Made by a program: the position numbers and the translations under genes | Origin: Carettochelys insculpta | Taxonomy: Eukaryota > Chordata > Testudines > Carettochelyidae | Length of the DNA stretch: 64,000 nt | Assembly (NCBI RefSeq): GCF_033958435.1 | Contig: NC_134161.1 | Location: 1,798,001 to 1,862,000, forward strand | Direction of reading: 5' to 3' | The notes under the pieces: model-generated | What the model was told of the DNA's origin: nothing | Database searches by the model: none | The model's input: only the letters and a program-made list of their open reading frames with translations | In this document: piece after piece, positions 9,457 to 22,265 of the stretch | Position numbering within the stretch: position 1 is the first letter of the stretch | Layout: the number at the start of each line of letters is the position of its first letter

Positions 9457-11689
9457 ACTAGCAACCCCTGGGCCAGGAGCTGCACAAACACAACAAGCCC
9501 GATTGCCAGCAACCATGTAGGTTTCACAGTTCAGGGACGTGGCACTTGAATGTCCTCTCAGAAGCCCAGTCTTGGGCTTCTGGCCCTCACTGTTGCCTCT
9601 CTTGGGTGGAGCCCCACTTCCGTCTCCCTTCTGAGCAAGTGTTCCAAAGCCAGCCAGTTCTCTGCCTTCACTGGGGTGTTCTCAGCAGGAGCCTGAATAA
9701 GCAGACCTGCTTGCTGACTCTTCAGTGACTGATACCGGCGTAACTGCCCGTAGTTAAACGATCCTGTAGCTGCTGAGCACTGTATCTTCTTCTTACGTTC
9801 CTTCTGATATACTCTCACCTTCCTGAAAACCCTAAAAGATCTGCAGGCTTGCAAACGGCTCAGCCAGAGATCACCCCAACTCCAGCCTGGGCTCTGGCAG
9901 GACAACTTTCATCACCCCGCCCTCTGCTCAGAGCGAGAATGCTCTTGGAGGGTTTAGTCGATCCTGGATGCTGTTTGGAGGCCTGGGAACTGGGGTTGTA
10001 GGGAGCCCGTGAGACAGTTGGTTTCCCTCCAAGACATGGTTTTGAAAGGGTAGATTTGTGTTCCCCTCACTCCAAGCATTCCCTAGGATGACAACTTTTC
10101 CCATTACTGTCCCCAAAAGCCCTTTGGAGTTCCCTCTGTCCCCTAACGATTGAACTAACCCTGCCTTCCTCTTCAAGAGGTTCCATGTAATCTCGCAGTA
10201 GTACAAAGCCATCTGCGTGCTGAGTGTGGCAAACCTCAAAGTTGAGTTGAGCCAGCTGAATTCCGTTTCGGTCTGTAAAAGCTGTCCGGGCTGTGTGAGG
10301 ACACTGCCGTGACTTGGACACGATGCTTGACGGTCTCCTCTGCATGAGGACATCTTGTTGCGTGTGATGAGGAGGCACAGGGGGTTAGGAGATGAGAGAA
10401 ACAAGCAGCAGGTGAATGTGGTCAGTGCTGAGGTACCGCCGCACACGGAGACACACGGGAACGTGGCGCTGCTGGGCAAGGTGACCCCCAGGGCTCTCCT
10501 TCCTCCCACTCTTCCTGCATGGACCGGAGTGAGCTCTGCGTAAGGCAGCCCAGGAGAGATTGCGGGAGTGGTGGGTGTTCCTGTGGTTGCTGTACAGGCC
10601 TGGAGGTGGAGAGACCCGAGTCCCCTTCCTGGCTCTGCAGGGGTAACTTGGGCCACTTGCATGACCCCTGTGCCCCAAATCAAGTGGCTCCAAATCAAGG
10701 ACTCTGCTTCCCTGGTGGGAAGGATTCTTCCATTGACCTAGCTACTGCCTCTTGGAGAAGTGGCTTAACCGCCGCGCCAGGCCACCCCCTTCTGGTGCTG
10801 GAGCAAGCCTGTGTCCTGAGTGTATAGACGCAGCCTTGGCTGGCTGGAGTGCGTTGAGATCCTGTGGGGCTGCTGCAGGGATGCAGGGTGTCGCGCTAAC
10901 CAGCAGTGCACGAGGACGTCAGCTAGCCAAACCAACTACGTGCATGGGCTGGGAGTGTGGCTCTGCTCAGGGGCGTGCTCTGAGCACCTTCCACGTGGGC
11001 GCAGAGCTAAGCGTGACTGTGCCTCTGCCCTGCAGCTGGGCAATGAGCTGAGCTTTGGTGAATTAGCCACTGGGCAGCCCTCTCACTTTGCATAGCTCCA
11101 CTGTGTCCTGCTTAAGAAGACAGTTGTAGGCCATCTCCCTGCTGTTCCCAGGGGTTGCAGACTCATAGCCCAATGCTCACAGCTCCCCAAGATTCCTGAA
11201 AGAAGCCCTTCGGTGAGCCAGCCTTCTTGTGGGCCACACCTGTCAGGAAGGCGGGAGCTAGCTGACCCGGTGGGTCTCGTGTTGTTTCTGTGTTGGCAGA
11301 TAATGCTCCTGGGTTGCAACTGGGGATCAGGCGTATTGTCTTAGGACTTGTGCAAGCAAACAACAAGAGGTGAGCCCCTGTCCCAGAAAACTCACTGCCT
11401 AGAGTTCAGTCAAACTCTCTGGGTCCGGGATTAACACAAAGGGGCTCCTGGTCGTTGGCTGGGGATCTCTGGGCCCCACCTTATTACAAGCAGCGATGTG
11501 GGTAACAGGTGTACAAATGTATGTGTTTGTGTTGGAAGGGAAGACAAGGTGAACGTGTACATAAATTACAGCTGCACTTGTATAAATTATGTACCCTTAC
11601 ACGTCAGACTAGTATTCTGCACCAGTAAGGTAAGCTCGGGAAAAATGGCAGCTGTTGTCAGGTGGGCTCCCGCTGCTGGTTCCAGGTGC
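9457..11689. other. No gene recognised
   Basis: No recognised repeat or exon. The minus-strand frame at 10698-9928 (256 codons) is long, but it lacks any domain I recognise and is rich in Ser, Thr, Pro and Leu, with overlapping frames on both strands. I treat it as chance. A faint MIR-like segment may lie near 10600-10660. Confidence 0.45.
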
Positions 11690-11835
11690 CTTTCAGACCC
11701 CCAGTGACCTCAGGCATGTGGGGAGCCTAATCCTGCAAGGGCAACATCTAGGAGCATTGGAGACAGGCTGGCTAAGAATTCTCATCTCCGCCGGAGCCTG
11801 CAGCATGCAAAGCAAGGGAGAGTTGAGAGGAGGAA
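11690..11835 (+). repeat. Left part of an inverted duplicated segment
   Basis: This stretch matches the reverse complement of about 14265-14415. The best part (11719-11835) has roughly seven differences in about 110 bases by eye. The match resumes after the CR1 at 12728-12792. The segment could be an interspersed repeat family with two local copies or a local inverted duplication. I do not recognise the family. Confidence 0.7.
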
Positions 11836-11837
11836 GT

Positions 11838-12724
11838 GAAAGGCTTCCTCAGCAAGTTTGCGGATGACACAAAACTAGGAGGAGAGGTGGATACGTTGGA
11901 GGGTAGAGAGAGAATCCAGAGTGACCTGGATAAATTGGAGGACTGGGCCAAAAGAAATCTGATGCGGTTCAACAAGGAGAAGTGTAGAGTCCCGCACCTG
12001 GGGCGGAAGAATCCCAAACACTGTTACAGGCTGGGGACCGACTGGCTCAACAGCAGTATGATGGAAAGGGGCCAAGGGGTTATGGTGGATGAAAGGCTGG
12101 ATATGAGTACACAGTGTGCCCTTGTAGCCAGGAAGGCTAATGGCATACTAGGGTGCATTAGGAGGAGCATTTCGAGCAGATCTAGAGAAGTAGTTATTCC
12201 CCTCTATTTGGCACATCTTGAATATTGTGTCCAGTTTTGGGCCTCCCAGTATAAAAAGGATGTGGATGTGCTGGAGCAGGTTCAGTGGAGGGTAACAAAA
12301 TTGATCAAGGGGCTGGAGCACAAGACCTATGAGAATAGGCTGAGGGATTTAGGCTTGTTAAGACTTTTCTCTCCTGTAAACTAAGGGTGATTTAATAGCA
12401 GCCTTCAACTTCCTGAAGGGGAGCTCTAAAAGAGGAGGGTGAGAAACTGTTCTCACTGGTGTCAGATAGCAGAACAAGGAGCAATGGTCTGAAGTTAGAG
12501 GGAGAGGAGTAGGTTGGATTTTAGGAAAAACTATTTCACCAGGCGGGAGGTGAAGCACTGGAATGCGTTGCCTAGAGAGGTGGTGGATTCTCCATCCCTC
12601 AAGGTTAAGTCCCTGCTTGACAAGGTCCTGGCTGGGATGACTTAGTGGGGGTTGATCCTGCTTGAAGCAGGGGGCTGGACTAGATGACCTCCTGAGGTCC
12701 CTTCCAGCTCTAGGGATTCAAAAT
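11838..12724 (+). mobile_element. CR1 LINE 3' fragment inserted in a duplicated segment
   Basis: The frame 11836-12384 encodes [17 protein letters not shown], the FADD reverse transcriptase catalytic motif. It continues through [55 protein letters not shown] and IKGLEHKTYENRLRDLGL, then breaks at a small deletion near 12355. The 3' untranslated region contains GGGGGCTGGACTAGATGACC and ends near TCTAGGGATTC. The 5' end lies just before the catalytic motif; endonuclease and the first half of the reverse transcriptase are absent. The closest relative in this window is the copy at 5518-6221. Confidence 0.92.
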
Positions 12725-12727
12725 TCA

Positions 12728-12792
12728 GACCCTGCAGTTCCCGTGCTATCCCTTGGAGACACAGCGGGATGCTGCCATCCATGGCCTGTCAT
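12728..12792 (+). repeat. Right part of the inverted duplicated segment
   Basis: CCTGCAGTTCCCGTGCTATC through CCATCCATGGCCTGTCA matches the reverse complement of 14189-14252, where it is directly continuous with the part matching 11719-11835. The intervening CR1 is therefore an insertion in this copy. Confidence 0.8.
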
Positions 12793-12864
12793 GCATCCCG
12801 CTGGAGCGAAGGTGCTCTGGGGAGCGTTTCTGGTCTGCCATGGGGAGGCTGCAGTGAAGGATCA

Positions 12865-12917
12865 CTCTATGCCTGGACTAGATGACTCCTGAGGTCCCTT
12901 CCAGCCCTATGATTCTA
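12865..12917 (+). mobile_element. CR1 3' terminal fragment
   Basis: The stretch TGGACTAGATGACT..GAGGTCCCTTCCAGCCC..ATGATTCTATGG is the last ~50 bp of a CR1, with its octamer tail. Nothing upstream belongs to a LINE, so the copy is extremely short. Confidence 0.8.
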
Positions 12918-14188
12918 TGGCTGCTGTCCTGGCAGTTGAGGCCAACTCGTTCAGAGACCCCCAGACTTTTAACTGGACCCCTGAGCTGTCTGTCTGGGAC
13001 CTGACAGCGGGCATGATGGACAGTAGGATTTGTCTTTGAGGCAATTAAAAGGATGCCCCTAGAAATGTCTCTGGAAGCCTGCTGCTCGGAAAAGGCTCGT
13101 GCCCAACTAGCTGCATGGTGAGACATACTGCTGGGCATGTGCGTGCTTCATGTTGAATTCAAAGGCGATGCTGCAGCTGAAGGGCTGTGAAAGGGCACGG
13201 AGGGTGTGGGGGCTTCACTGAGATGTGAGGGACTCTGGTCCGGGGAAATGGTGTTTGGTTTTCCAGGGGCTTCTCAAAATGTGCTGCTACAGGGGAACTG
13301 GCATCTTCTGATACCAGGCTCTCCGAGCTCTTGGAGTCACATGAGCTCTGGAACTGACTGCAGCTGGGATTAGACCGTCTGCAGCCCTTTGTCTGCTCTT
13401 GTGTCCTAGGGAATGAGCTCTCGGGAGCAGGGAAATTTGGGGCTGTGCAGCATGGGGTTCATTGCACTCCATCCTCTTTGGGGCTTCCAGGTACCGTGGA
13501 AACAAAGGGATGGAGGTGGGCTGAGGTGTGTTTGGCCTCGGCTAGACGTTGGGCTGTTGTAAGGTTTGGCCGTTTTCTCATGTGATATGAGCAGACACCC
13601 CGTGCAGTGCTGGGTCAGCGTGAGCGGGACGATCTTGCAGAACAAGGTGTTGTGCCTGCTCTGGGGGACGCGCAACAGCACTCTGTGCTCCTTGCCAATG
13701 GACCTGGCCCTTAGTGTGCGAGGCCTGTGTCTGGGAGGGAGAAAGGACTGAAGCCCTGGCCAGTGCCTTCGCCTGTCTACTGAACTGCCTGAGAAGGATG
13801 CTGAGGTCCATGGGGCACTGGCGTGAGATGGGCTTGAGGAAAAAACCTAACCCTTGCAAACGTACAGCTTGGGGAAGTGAGGTTTAAGCTCATTGGGTGT
13901 GCAGGGCATGGTTTTAGCTTTCACCATGTCTTGAGTCTCTCTCGCCCTATCTGTCGTATCATTTTTAAGTTGCTCAAATGAAGTCGCGTCTCTGCCACCT
14001 CTTTTCTTGCTGCCTGAGTGCTCCACCAGGAGCCAGGTGCACCTGTGGACAAAATCCATGAGCTCCTGAAGGGCTTCCCTAGAAGCAGGGCTTGCTTAGA
14101 GATTCTTCCTCTGCCCCCTCCAGGAAGGGGGAGTATAGGTGACTTTGCCGCAGGAATTATGAACTCTGTGCTCTTTTTATGAGCTCCT
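12918..14188. other. No gene recognised
   Basis: No exon or known repeat recognised. The minus-strand frame spanning 14337-13921 runs into the inverted duplicate and has no protein similarity that I can name. If the duplicate is part of a larger repeat, sequence below 14188 may belong to it. Confidence 0.4.
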
Positions 14189-14415
14189 TGACAGGCCATG
14201 GATGGCAGCATCCCCCCATGTCTCCAAGGGATAGCATGGAAACTGCAAGGTCTTCCACGTCCTACTCTCAACTCTCCCTTGCTTTGCATGCTGCAGGCTC
14301 TGGCAGCGATGAGAATTCTTAGCCAGCCCATCTCCAATGCTCCTAGATGTTGCCCTTGCAGGATCAGGCTCCCCGCATGCCTCCTGAGGGAACTGGGGTC
14401 AGAAACTCACCAGGT
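14189..14415 (-). repeat. Uninterrupted copy of the inverted duplicated segment (empty site)
   Basis: Read on the minus strand, this copy runs continuously through the point where the 11.7-12.8 kb copy holds a CR1 (around 14252-14266). It shows the pre-insertion state of that locus. Confidence 0.75.
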
Positions 14416-14679
14416 CAAAAACACCGTCAAACTGGGGTTCTGCGAGCTTGAGTCAGGATCTGCTCAGGACTTGCTGGACCATACAGAGAAGTGGACTAGA
14501 GCTGGGTGGAGAAGAATTGAGAGGCGCTTGGCTGGCCTGATGCCACCTGTTTTGCACCACCATCTCTGATGCGCACAACAGAGAGAAGTCGTGTTGGCAA
14601 CGACACCAGCAACCCTAAGCTTTCAGCAGAGGTGTGTGCACGTGGTGGGGTTTCTGCATTCTGCTAGCGCAGGTCTCAT

Positions 14680-14683
<4 letters not shown>

Positions 14684-14714
<31 letters not shown>
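14684..14714. repeat. (GT)n microsatellite
   Basis: An uninterrupted GT run of about 15 units. Confidence 0.97.
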
Positions 14715-14715
<1 letters not shown>

Positions 14716-17700
14716 TTCCTCCTGACCCCATGACAGGAAGAGGGGTAATCACGGTTGTTATTTCTATTCGAGTGACAGTGGCAGTAGAGAAGCCAGCCTC
14801 CCAGCACAGCCCCTGCTTTATTTCATCTCCTCTGTTTTTCAAAGCCTCTTTCATTTTGTATGAGACACAGATGTGAAGGGCTGCCGGCTTATAAATTCTT
14901 CAGTCTTGTGAAAAGAGAGGGCTTTTGTTACATCATTCGCCCCCTTCCAGCACAGGGACGGTCTCTCTGTTTCATCCTTCTATGAAGGAAGCCCAGAAAA
15001 GACACTGGGCTTCTAACTTCAGTGGCATTGGACTTCTTATCCTGTCTTGGCGAGAGGACCCTGGATGTGGCGTTAGGCACGTGGAGGGGAGGGAGGTGAA
15101 CTGTGTGGAGGCTGATGCATCATCCTTGAAATTCAATAGTCTATTGAGCTGTATTCATAGTGCTGCCAAACGCAAGCTGAGAAACTGAGACCCTGTGTGT
15201 TTCGCTCCATTAGCAAGTGACGTGAGCCAGCTGAGCTCCAAACGGGGTCCAAGAACTAAGCTCTCCATCGTGGTCCTATACCTACTGGCTGGTAGGCTTC
15301 ATCAGCAAAGCCGAGGGCTGAACTGCCCTTTACCCTGTTAGATCTAGCAGATGCTATAGGAGGGACTGGGGACACCGCTGGGAGGCTTCTATTCCCTGCC
15401 CCACCTGGGCTGGTGAGAAGTTAGGCATTAATTTCCAGAGCTGCCAGTCCAGCACCAGCCTTATAGTGAGCCACAGGGCTCTCCCCTTATGGCAGTCACT
15501 TTTGCTCCATTAATTGCCGGGGAAGCGTGTGGCCTGTGACCCAGCTGCAGACCATGCAAGGTTGTGCTTTCCAAAGGGGGCAAATCAAACTTCATGCTCG
15601 ATTCCCAAAGTGGTATTTAACCAAGTACAAGGCACATGCTTTTAGCAATCGGCTCCTGGTGCTGGTTGAAAGCATCTAAGTAGCAGCCAGGCAGGTCTGT
15701 GATTGACACTGTCAGAGGCCTTAGGCTTCATCCTCTGTGGTGTTCCTTCAGATCCCTCTTGCTTGCTGCGAGTGCAGTCTTCGTACCCGTTGGCTTTTCT
15801 TCCTCTTGGCACCAGCTGACGATATTCCTATTTTTAAAAATTAATCACTCCGTCTTTAATTGCAGTCTAAATAACTGCTTCATTTTTATTTAAATGGGGC
15901 TCTGTAAGGCTTAGAGAACAATCAGGAGAAAGTACAGGGCATTGCTCTGGTGCATGTTTTCAAGCATATAATTAATTTTTTTATTATACTGATGTTTGCC
16001 GAATCTGGAAAAGGATCTTATTGTTCCTCTTGATTTAGTCATGCACGGGTTCTACCAATATGCCAGCCTTTTCAGAGTGCCTTTCAGGAAGGAACGAAGC
16101 CTCCAAGCTGCCCTGCTCGAGATGGGCTCCCCTGATTATCATCTAACATTGATCTTTTGTATCGTGGTGTGGCACAAGGGACCCAAAGCCAGAAACAGGC
16201 CCTGCTGTGGTGGTTGCGGCACAGACGCACGATACCTGAGGCCCTAGCCCAAAGAGCTTCCAGCGGGCTCACGTTCCACCTTTCCCCCTGTTCACCAGAA
16301 CGTGCCCTGTGCTCCGTGAGGACTCTGCATCTGTTGCGTATCAGGACGTTGGTTTTGTGCCCCACTCTGCTGCATTTGGGTGTGGGAGCGCTGGGACGAC
16401 TTGTGCAGTGGGGGCTCTGAGAGCCATTGGATTGAGCTGTAACCCCTCTAACTACTTCAAACTAGGGGGTGCACCTGCACCCCTACTTCCAGCACCTATG
16501 GTTATTGTGTGTTTGGCCTTGGTCCTTCCTGTGAACCAAGGTCTCTGACTTGTGGGTACTAGACTCCTATGGCTCGTTCGGTCTGATTGTGGCCGGGCTG
16601 ATATTTAGGTTTCCTTTTATAAAGGTCTAATCTACAGATGTTAGGTAAAATTTTCAAATGGGAGTCTAGCTCCCATTTTCTCTAGTGACTTAGGATGCTA
16701 GATCTCATTTGAAAATCAATGACACTCAGGCAACATTGTCTCCTGTTGGAAGTGTTACAAATGGGAGTGGTGCATGGTACAGGTTATAAAGCTCTGCTGC
16801 AGTATTTTTGGCCCATTGGACTCTTAAAAAATTGATTCAACCCTTTATTAAAACGTCTGGTAGCCCTCTATTGAGGGAAAGGTATGATAAATTGTGACAT
16901 TGTTCACCAAGGCCAAAGTTGTTCAAAAATCCTGAGATTGATTGATTGTTTTGTAGGTTAGGTTAATTTTCTTCTGCCTTCTGTTGTCAGCTTTTTCTCA
17001 AGCTCTCTTCAGTCAGGCAGTGCGGAAAGTTACTTTTTCATTTTAAATGAAAGCTAACATTTTCCTGTGGTCGTGTGACTCGGGACCCGACGAAGAAATA
17101 CCAGTATCACAAGACTCAGTGAAATCCATGAGTTGGCAATTCTGAAAGAGGATTTCACCCTGACTGCCTCTGGCCTTAGTTCATTACATATATGTCCTTA
17201 TTTCAATATTGTAGCCTTTAAGAAGGGGGTCTGTTTTCCTGTGCCCAGCTTGGGCTTGTTTAGGGAGAGCTTGTTTAGACTTACACATCCCGGATAATTC
17301 CCTGAAACCCTTTGAGCTCAAGGGTACAGCGTATAGAGAGAGTGAAAGTGACTAAAACCAAATGTGGGCCATGAAAAACATTCTGCCAAACAGAGCTCCA
17401 CTTGGCTTGATTTCATTTGAGTAAGGCCTGGGTAAAAGAACTTGCCTTTGCTCTGCAAAACAGCTGGTTTTTTTGGGTCCAGGTTCCTGTCAGCTAAGCT
17501 CAGAAAACATTGGCTTAGAGCTTCAGGTCTTCCACCGCTGCCACTTAATTCCACATGGTGCAAGTCACCTTCATTACAAGAGGTTGGTAAGAGCTCAGCA
17601 ACGATGGGCTTTTTGGTGAGAGGACCCTGGAGCACTTTTTTTTTTTTTTTAACTTTTTTCATTTTCGTAAGAAAAACTGAATATAATTTTGGTAAAAATG

Positions 17701-20223
17701 TTCTGTACAAAATATTCCATTTTCCTACAATCCTCCCCGCACTTGTCAATGGAAGTATTTCATCATCATTTAAAAAACAAAAACAAACAAAAAAAACCCA
17801 GCCACGACCAGCCCTAGTCCCTGCCGCAGGCAAGTGTGTCTCTGGGATGTTTATTGCCTTATGAGGGGTGTGCTCTGGGTCACCATGCTAGAGCCTGGTG
17901 CACAGAAAGTGGGCACTGAAGAACACACCCAGTGCAATGCATGTGGCAGACGCATGCCCTGGACTCAGAGCTCAGCTCCTGAGGCACGTGAGCCTTTGCT
18001 GGCATAGAGATGACCCAGACCTGGGCTTGACAAAACGTTCTCAGTAACGCAAGGAGAGAAGCTCAGAGTTAGTGTGAAAGCAGGGCTTTGTAGAACCACT
18101 TTTCACAGCTCCTGCTTCCCCTACCCCCACCGATTTCTTGTTTAATATGTTGGGGTCGGGGACTGTGAAGTGGATTGAGCAGAATGCTGGGCCTTGGTCA
18201 TTAAGGAGCTAAATAACCCAACCACCGAGCTCTTTGCTTTGAGAGCCAGGTGTGCGAATGCCTGTAACGGTGCTAGGTGCTGATGTCACCCTAGTTGGCT
18301 GTGTTGGAGAATGAAAAGGGTTTGGGGCTTGGGGGGTGGGTAAAAGCCAGGTTATTTGTCACCAAGTGTTACTAGAACACAGCCGGAGGTTTCCTGACCC
18401 CAGAACCGCTGGCCGCTCCATCTCTAGGAGATGATGGGGTGCTTTGCCTGTTGGGAAGCAGGGGTGGGCCAGGCGTGGACATTTGTGGTGCCAGCCCCAA
18501 GTGCTGAGAAATCACACATTACACAAGTGAATGTGGGGTCTTGTTCTCTGCCTTCTGGGCCTGCAGCTTGGGCCATGCTTCTCATCCCCACCAGCACCAG
18601 ACTTTTTTAATGGACGTGAGTGTCCCAGGCAGTCACACGACCCTTTAAGAACACCCGCTCTCCTGCGACTCGCAATGAAATCGGTGCGCTGGCCGCAGTC
18701 CTATGTCTACCAGCACAGTTTGATCAGAAATATCTGTGCCCAGAACTCAGTCCTGATGGTTTTTCTTTTTCAAGTGGCTTTTTCCATCTTGGAGAGCTCT
18801 TCTTCCCTAGCCCCATCTATTTCCCACCTCCCACCCTGGAAACAATGAGCAATGGGGCCTGGACCATCCCGCATGAGGCTGACGGGGGTACGAATGGCTG
18901 TCAAGAAACAAACTGGTATTTACAGGACAAGCTGCTCGATGCCCTAGAGCCAGTAAATGTCTTTGCAGCTTCATCAGCAGTTGCAGAGCAGCTGTGAGGA
19001 GCGGAGGTGATGAGGGGGAAGGGGGCTGGATTGTCACAGCTGCGAGCGTTTGCTCAGGGTGAAGTTGCCCTCGGTGCTATCTGGGAGTCTTGTGTTCCAC
19101 TTCTCTGAAAGCTGCTCCAGTAAAACAAAGGAGGAAATAAACGTGGAGGGAGAAGGGAAGGGTTTCGGCTAGCACTAAAGTAGCAGGATCCCCTTGCGAG
19201 GGGTGCAGAATGCCTGCCTGTCTGGGATTTACCAGAGAGCTCCTGTAGTCTGCTCTGGTGTCAGACGGGGGCTCCCTCTGTCTGCTAGTTCATTTGGGAT
19301 AAAGAGCAGAGCTGGAACGGGATGTGTGTCCACATGGAGCTGAGTGGCAGCTGCCGTGCCTGGGAGGGAGGGTGCATGGACTGGACCTCTGCCTGTGCCC
19401 TGCAGAGGGCTGGCAGTGCTTGGCAGCACCACATCTTTTAGACCTGAGCACCAGGCAAGGCCAGGAAGGATCCGTTTTACACTGTGCTGTTAAAAAGCCA
19501 GGAACTCCCTTGAGAGAGCAATTCATTTGAATCTCATCTCCATTTCATTTGAAGGCTGCACCATGCTGGGCTTCAGCCTTGTTAGCTTTTCCTCTTGAGC
19601 AATATCTTTTATTTCTGCGGTGCTTAATATTCCATTCTGCAGCCTCCGTTGCCCGTTCTGCTGCTTTTCATGGGAAGCAACTCTGAACTGATAAAGCAAG
19701 AGTCGCAGCTGTTATTTCCAGCATGGAACACACTGATTCCCCTGATTTCTCCCTCCCACCATGCCCCTGAGCCTGTGTATCTCCTCCCCCTCCGCTCTGT
19801 TCTCTGGCGTTTCCTCCATGCAGTTTTTGGACAGAACTGGTTTTGTGCTTGCTGTGCCGGGCTCGGTCACGCAAACCTGGCTCGCAATGCAGGAGACAAC
19901 CCGGCGCTTGGATGGCTCTGGGTGAAGCCCGATAAAAGGAACACTTGCAAGAAAACGAAGGGGCCAGACTTGAATGTGTTTATTGCTATTAATACCGAGT
20001 TCGTGGCTCCTCTGTTGTCGGGCCAAGGGAAAGGACGTCCTCCCTGTGGAGCCAGTCACTTAGCTGCAGCTGCCTGCCACGGACTCCAGGCCTGGGAAGC
20101 AGAGGGGAAGGCCAAGCTGGGGTTGAAGGATGTGCAATCTAAGGCCTCTGTGGAAAGACCGTGGAGTAACTGTTGTAGAATTGTTCCCCTGGTGAATCCT
20201 TTGGCCTGGTCTAAACTGCAGAC
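14715..20223. other. No gene recognised; long unique-looking stretch
   Basis: About 5.5 kb with no recognised exon and no full-length repeat. Visible details are an AT-rich island at 15820-15990 with several TAATT cores, a T-run at 17636-17650 beside an A-rich stretch at 17770-17798, and several AT-rich patches at 16600-17250. Some may be conserved non-coding DNA, which cannot be judged from one sequence. Confidence 0.4.
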
Positions 20224-20407
20224 TAGTGCTTCCTGTAAGCGAGGGGCGCAGGTGGCAGCCCAGGAGAACTTCAGGTGCTGCCTGGCTGATTAGCAGAGTG
20301 CCCACAGGTAGCATCAAGTGACTCGTGGTGGCGCACATCTGTGCATGCCTTGGTGCACATAAGAATTTATTCCACCCGCGGATGGAAAAATCTTCGGGGG
20401 AAGGTTG
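20224..20407 (+). mobile_element. Short hAT-like MITE (four-copy family), copy 2
   Basis: The copy has the family's head (AGTGCTTCCTGTAAGC), the middle GGTGCTGCCTGGCTGAT and the diagnostic block GGCGCACATCTGTGCATGCC..GGTGCACATAAGAATTTATT. It is flanked by CTGCAGAC (20216-20223) and CTGCAGAT (20408-20415), a seven-of-eight match consistent with an 8-bp hAT target duplication. No frame for a transposase. Confidence 0.75.
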
Positions 20408-21350
20408 CTGCAGATCAACCGAGCACCTCAGTTACACCACCCAAACTGGCAGTGACAGCACTGTGTCTACAGGAGGGCTGGGCCACATGAGCTACGGTCT
20501 TGTTTCAAAGCAGGTATTTTGCACTGGCTCCCGTTTGGAGACACTTTAGCTTCGGGCCCTACCAAATTTGCAGCCCTGCAAAGTGTCACAGATTGTGAAA
20601 TCTAGTCTTTTGAGGGGCATTTTTACCCTACACTGTATAGCTTCCATGGGGAGACCCATGTTTGTCAAGTTTGGGGGTCCTGGCCCAAAAAGGAGTTGCG
20701 GTTTTACTGCCCACCCTTGTGCACTGCTGCGTTCAGAGCTGGGTAGCCAAAGAGGGACGGCTGCTGAGGGCTCTGCTCAGCTGCAGGCAGCACCCCAGAA
20801 GGAAGGGTGTAGTACTGTGCCATGCCAGCCTGACCTCCATGCTGCTGCCTTTGGAGCTGGGCTCCTGGCCAGCAGCACTGCTCTCCTGCTGCTCAGTCCC
20901 GAAGGCAGAGCTGCTAGCAGCGGTGCAGATTAAAGGGTAGCAGAACAGCAGCATTCCCTCACCACCACCACAACAACCTTGTGACCCCTCCAACTCCCTT
21001 TTGGGTTAGGCCCCCTTAATTGCACCACCATGAAATTTCAGATTTAAATAGCTGGTTGTTCCTCTCTGCTGAGGACATGCCCTGTAAAGGGGCAGGCTCC
21101 TAGAGATACCCAGGCGCTGGGCAGAGTTGGGGGTCAGGGCTCGTGTTAGATGCCCTGGAGCCGGAGGTTTGGCATCAGATCTTTTTCCCCATGCTGTAGA
21201 TCAGGGTGAGGATGTTTGGGAGCAACCCATGCGCCCTGGCTGGGTGGGCTAGAGAGTTCTGTCCTTTCCTTGGACTGGCAAGTACCCCTTGCTTCCTCCC
21301 CTCCCTGGGAGCATGTGTGAATGTGGCATCCCCTGAGACCAAAGCTTTTC
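20408..21350. other. No gene recognised
   Basis: No recognised exon or repeat. Overlapping frames near 20.6-20.9 kb are GC-rich chance frames. Confidence 0.45.
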
Positions 21351-21369
21351 AAGTACATCTCTGGAGGAC

Positions 21370-21440
21370 TGTTAGGGCCATTCCAAACCTGAGCCAGTGC
21401 TCTTCCCATTACACAGGAGGCTTTTCCAACTGAATTTGCA
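21370..21440 (-). repeat. Short interspersed repeat, inverted relative to 22090-22160
   Basis: The reverse complement contains AAAAGCCTCCTGTGTAATGG and GAAGAGCACTGGCT, matching AAAACCTCCTGTGTAAGGGG and GAAGAGCATTGGCT at 22107-22141. I interpret both as the head of an old MIR-type SINE or a related repeat. Confidence 0.45.
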
Positions 21441-22089
21441 CCCAGGAGGGCCTGTAAGCCCTGGTTGAACGGCTGGTGAAAAAGGGGAAGTGCCCTGGAA
21501 AGGTGTGACAGCAGTCTCTCTCCAGTGGCGAGCGGACTAGCTCAGGTGTGACTGCTGCGAACCCAGGCAGGCGGCCAGAGGAACTTACCAACCGCCTGGC
21601 CCGAGCTGAAACAGGGTATGTGTGGCCAAGTTTCCGGGTGGCTCTTGTAAAGGAGGGGGGCGGGGTGTGTTTGGCAGGAGTCAGAGGCCAGTCTATTGGC
21701 CTCTGGTCAGTAGGGCGAAAGGGCTCTCGTGCTTTGCTGCTGGTCTGGGGCCTCAGCTACTGCTTGTCCCGTCATTGTTTTGCTGCCACCTGGGAGCCGT
21801 AGGGGCTCCTGCTGCCCTCAGAGTATGAGGGAAGTTCAGAGAAGGGCATTTCCACAGAGGCTGGAGAGTGACTTAACGCCAGCTTCAGTGCAGCAAGACT
21901 GATTCTTTTTTTTTCAATCCGTTTATCAAAGCACTTGTCGTTCCCCTTTCAAGGCAAGTGAAATAAATCCGAAGCCAGGAGAGTTCAGTCGGCGTCACGG
22001 ACCGCTAAAGACGCGCTCGGTGCTGATCTGGTGTGTTGTGTCATTGTTCAGTGGGGTTTTTCTGGAGCCCTGTGCCACAGCCGTGAATC
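21441..22089. other. No gene recognised
   Basis: No recognised repeat or coding exon. A T-run near 21906-21914 is the only low-complexity feature. Confidence 0.45.
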
Positions 22090-22265
22090 CGCTGTCAACG
22101 TGGTCGGGAAAACCTCCTGTGTAAGGGGAAGAGCATTGGCTAGTGCTTGGAAGGGACACCTTGGGGGCTGTATTTCTGACACGCACACCCCACCAGTTAA
22201 TTCAGTGTGGGACTCTGAGTGAGTCACTTCTCCTCTCTGTACCTCTGCTTCAGGGGGGATAATGC
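22090..22265 (+). mobile_element. MIR-like SINE, old
   Basis: The end of this stretch, GAGTGAGTCACTTCTCCTCT..GTACCTCTGCTTCAG..GGATAATGCTG, follows the MIR consensus order of core and 3' region. The front resembles the short repeat at 21370-21440. Divergence is high. Confidence 0.55.

Noticed and set aside
9928..10698. 256-codon minus-strand open frame
   Set aside because: No domain, no recognisable homologue, overlapping frames on the other strand and GC-driven composition. Single frames of this length are expected by chance in 64 kb of GC-rich DNA.
14615..14854. Frame encoding a His-Thr repeat
   Set aside because: The repeat is simply the translation of the GT/CA microsatellite.
19649..20293. 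214-codon plus-strand frame
   Set aside because: It crosses the left end of the MITE at 20224 and has no recognisable protein similarity.
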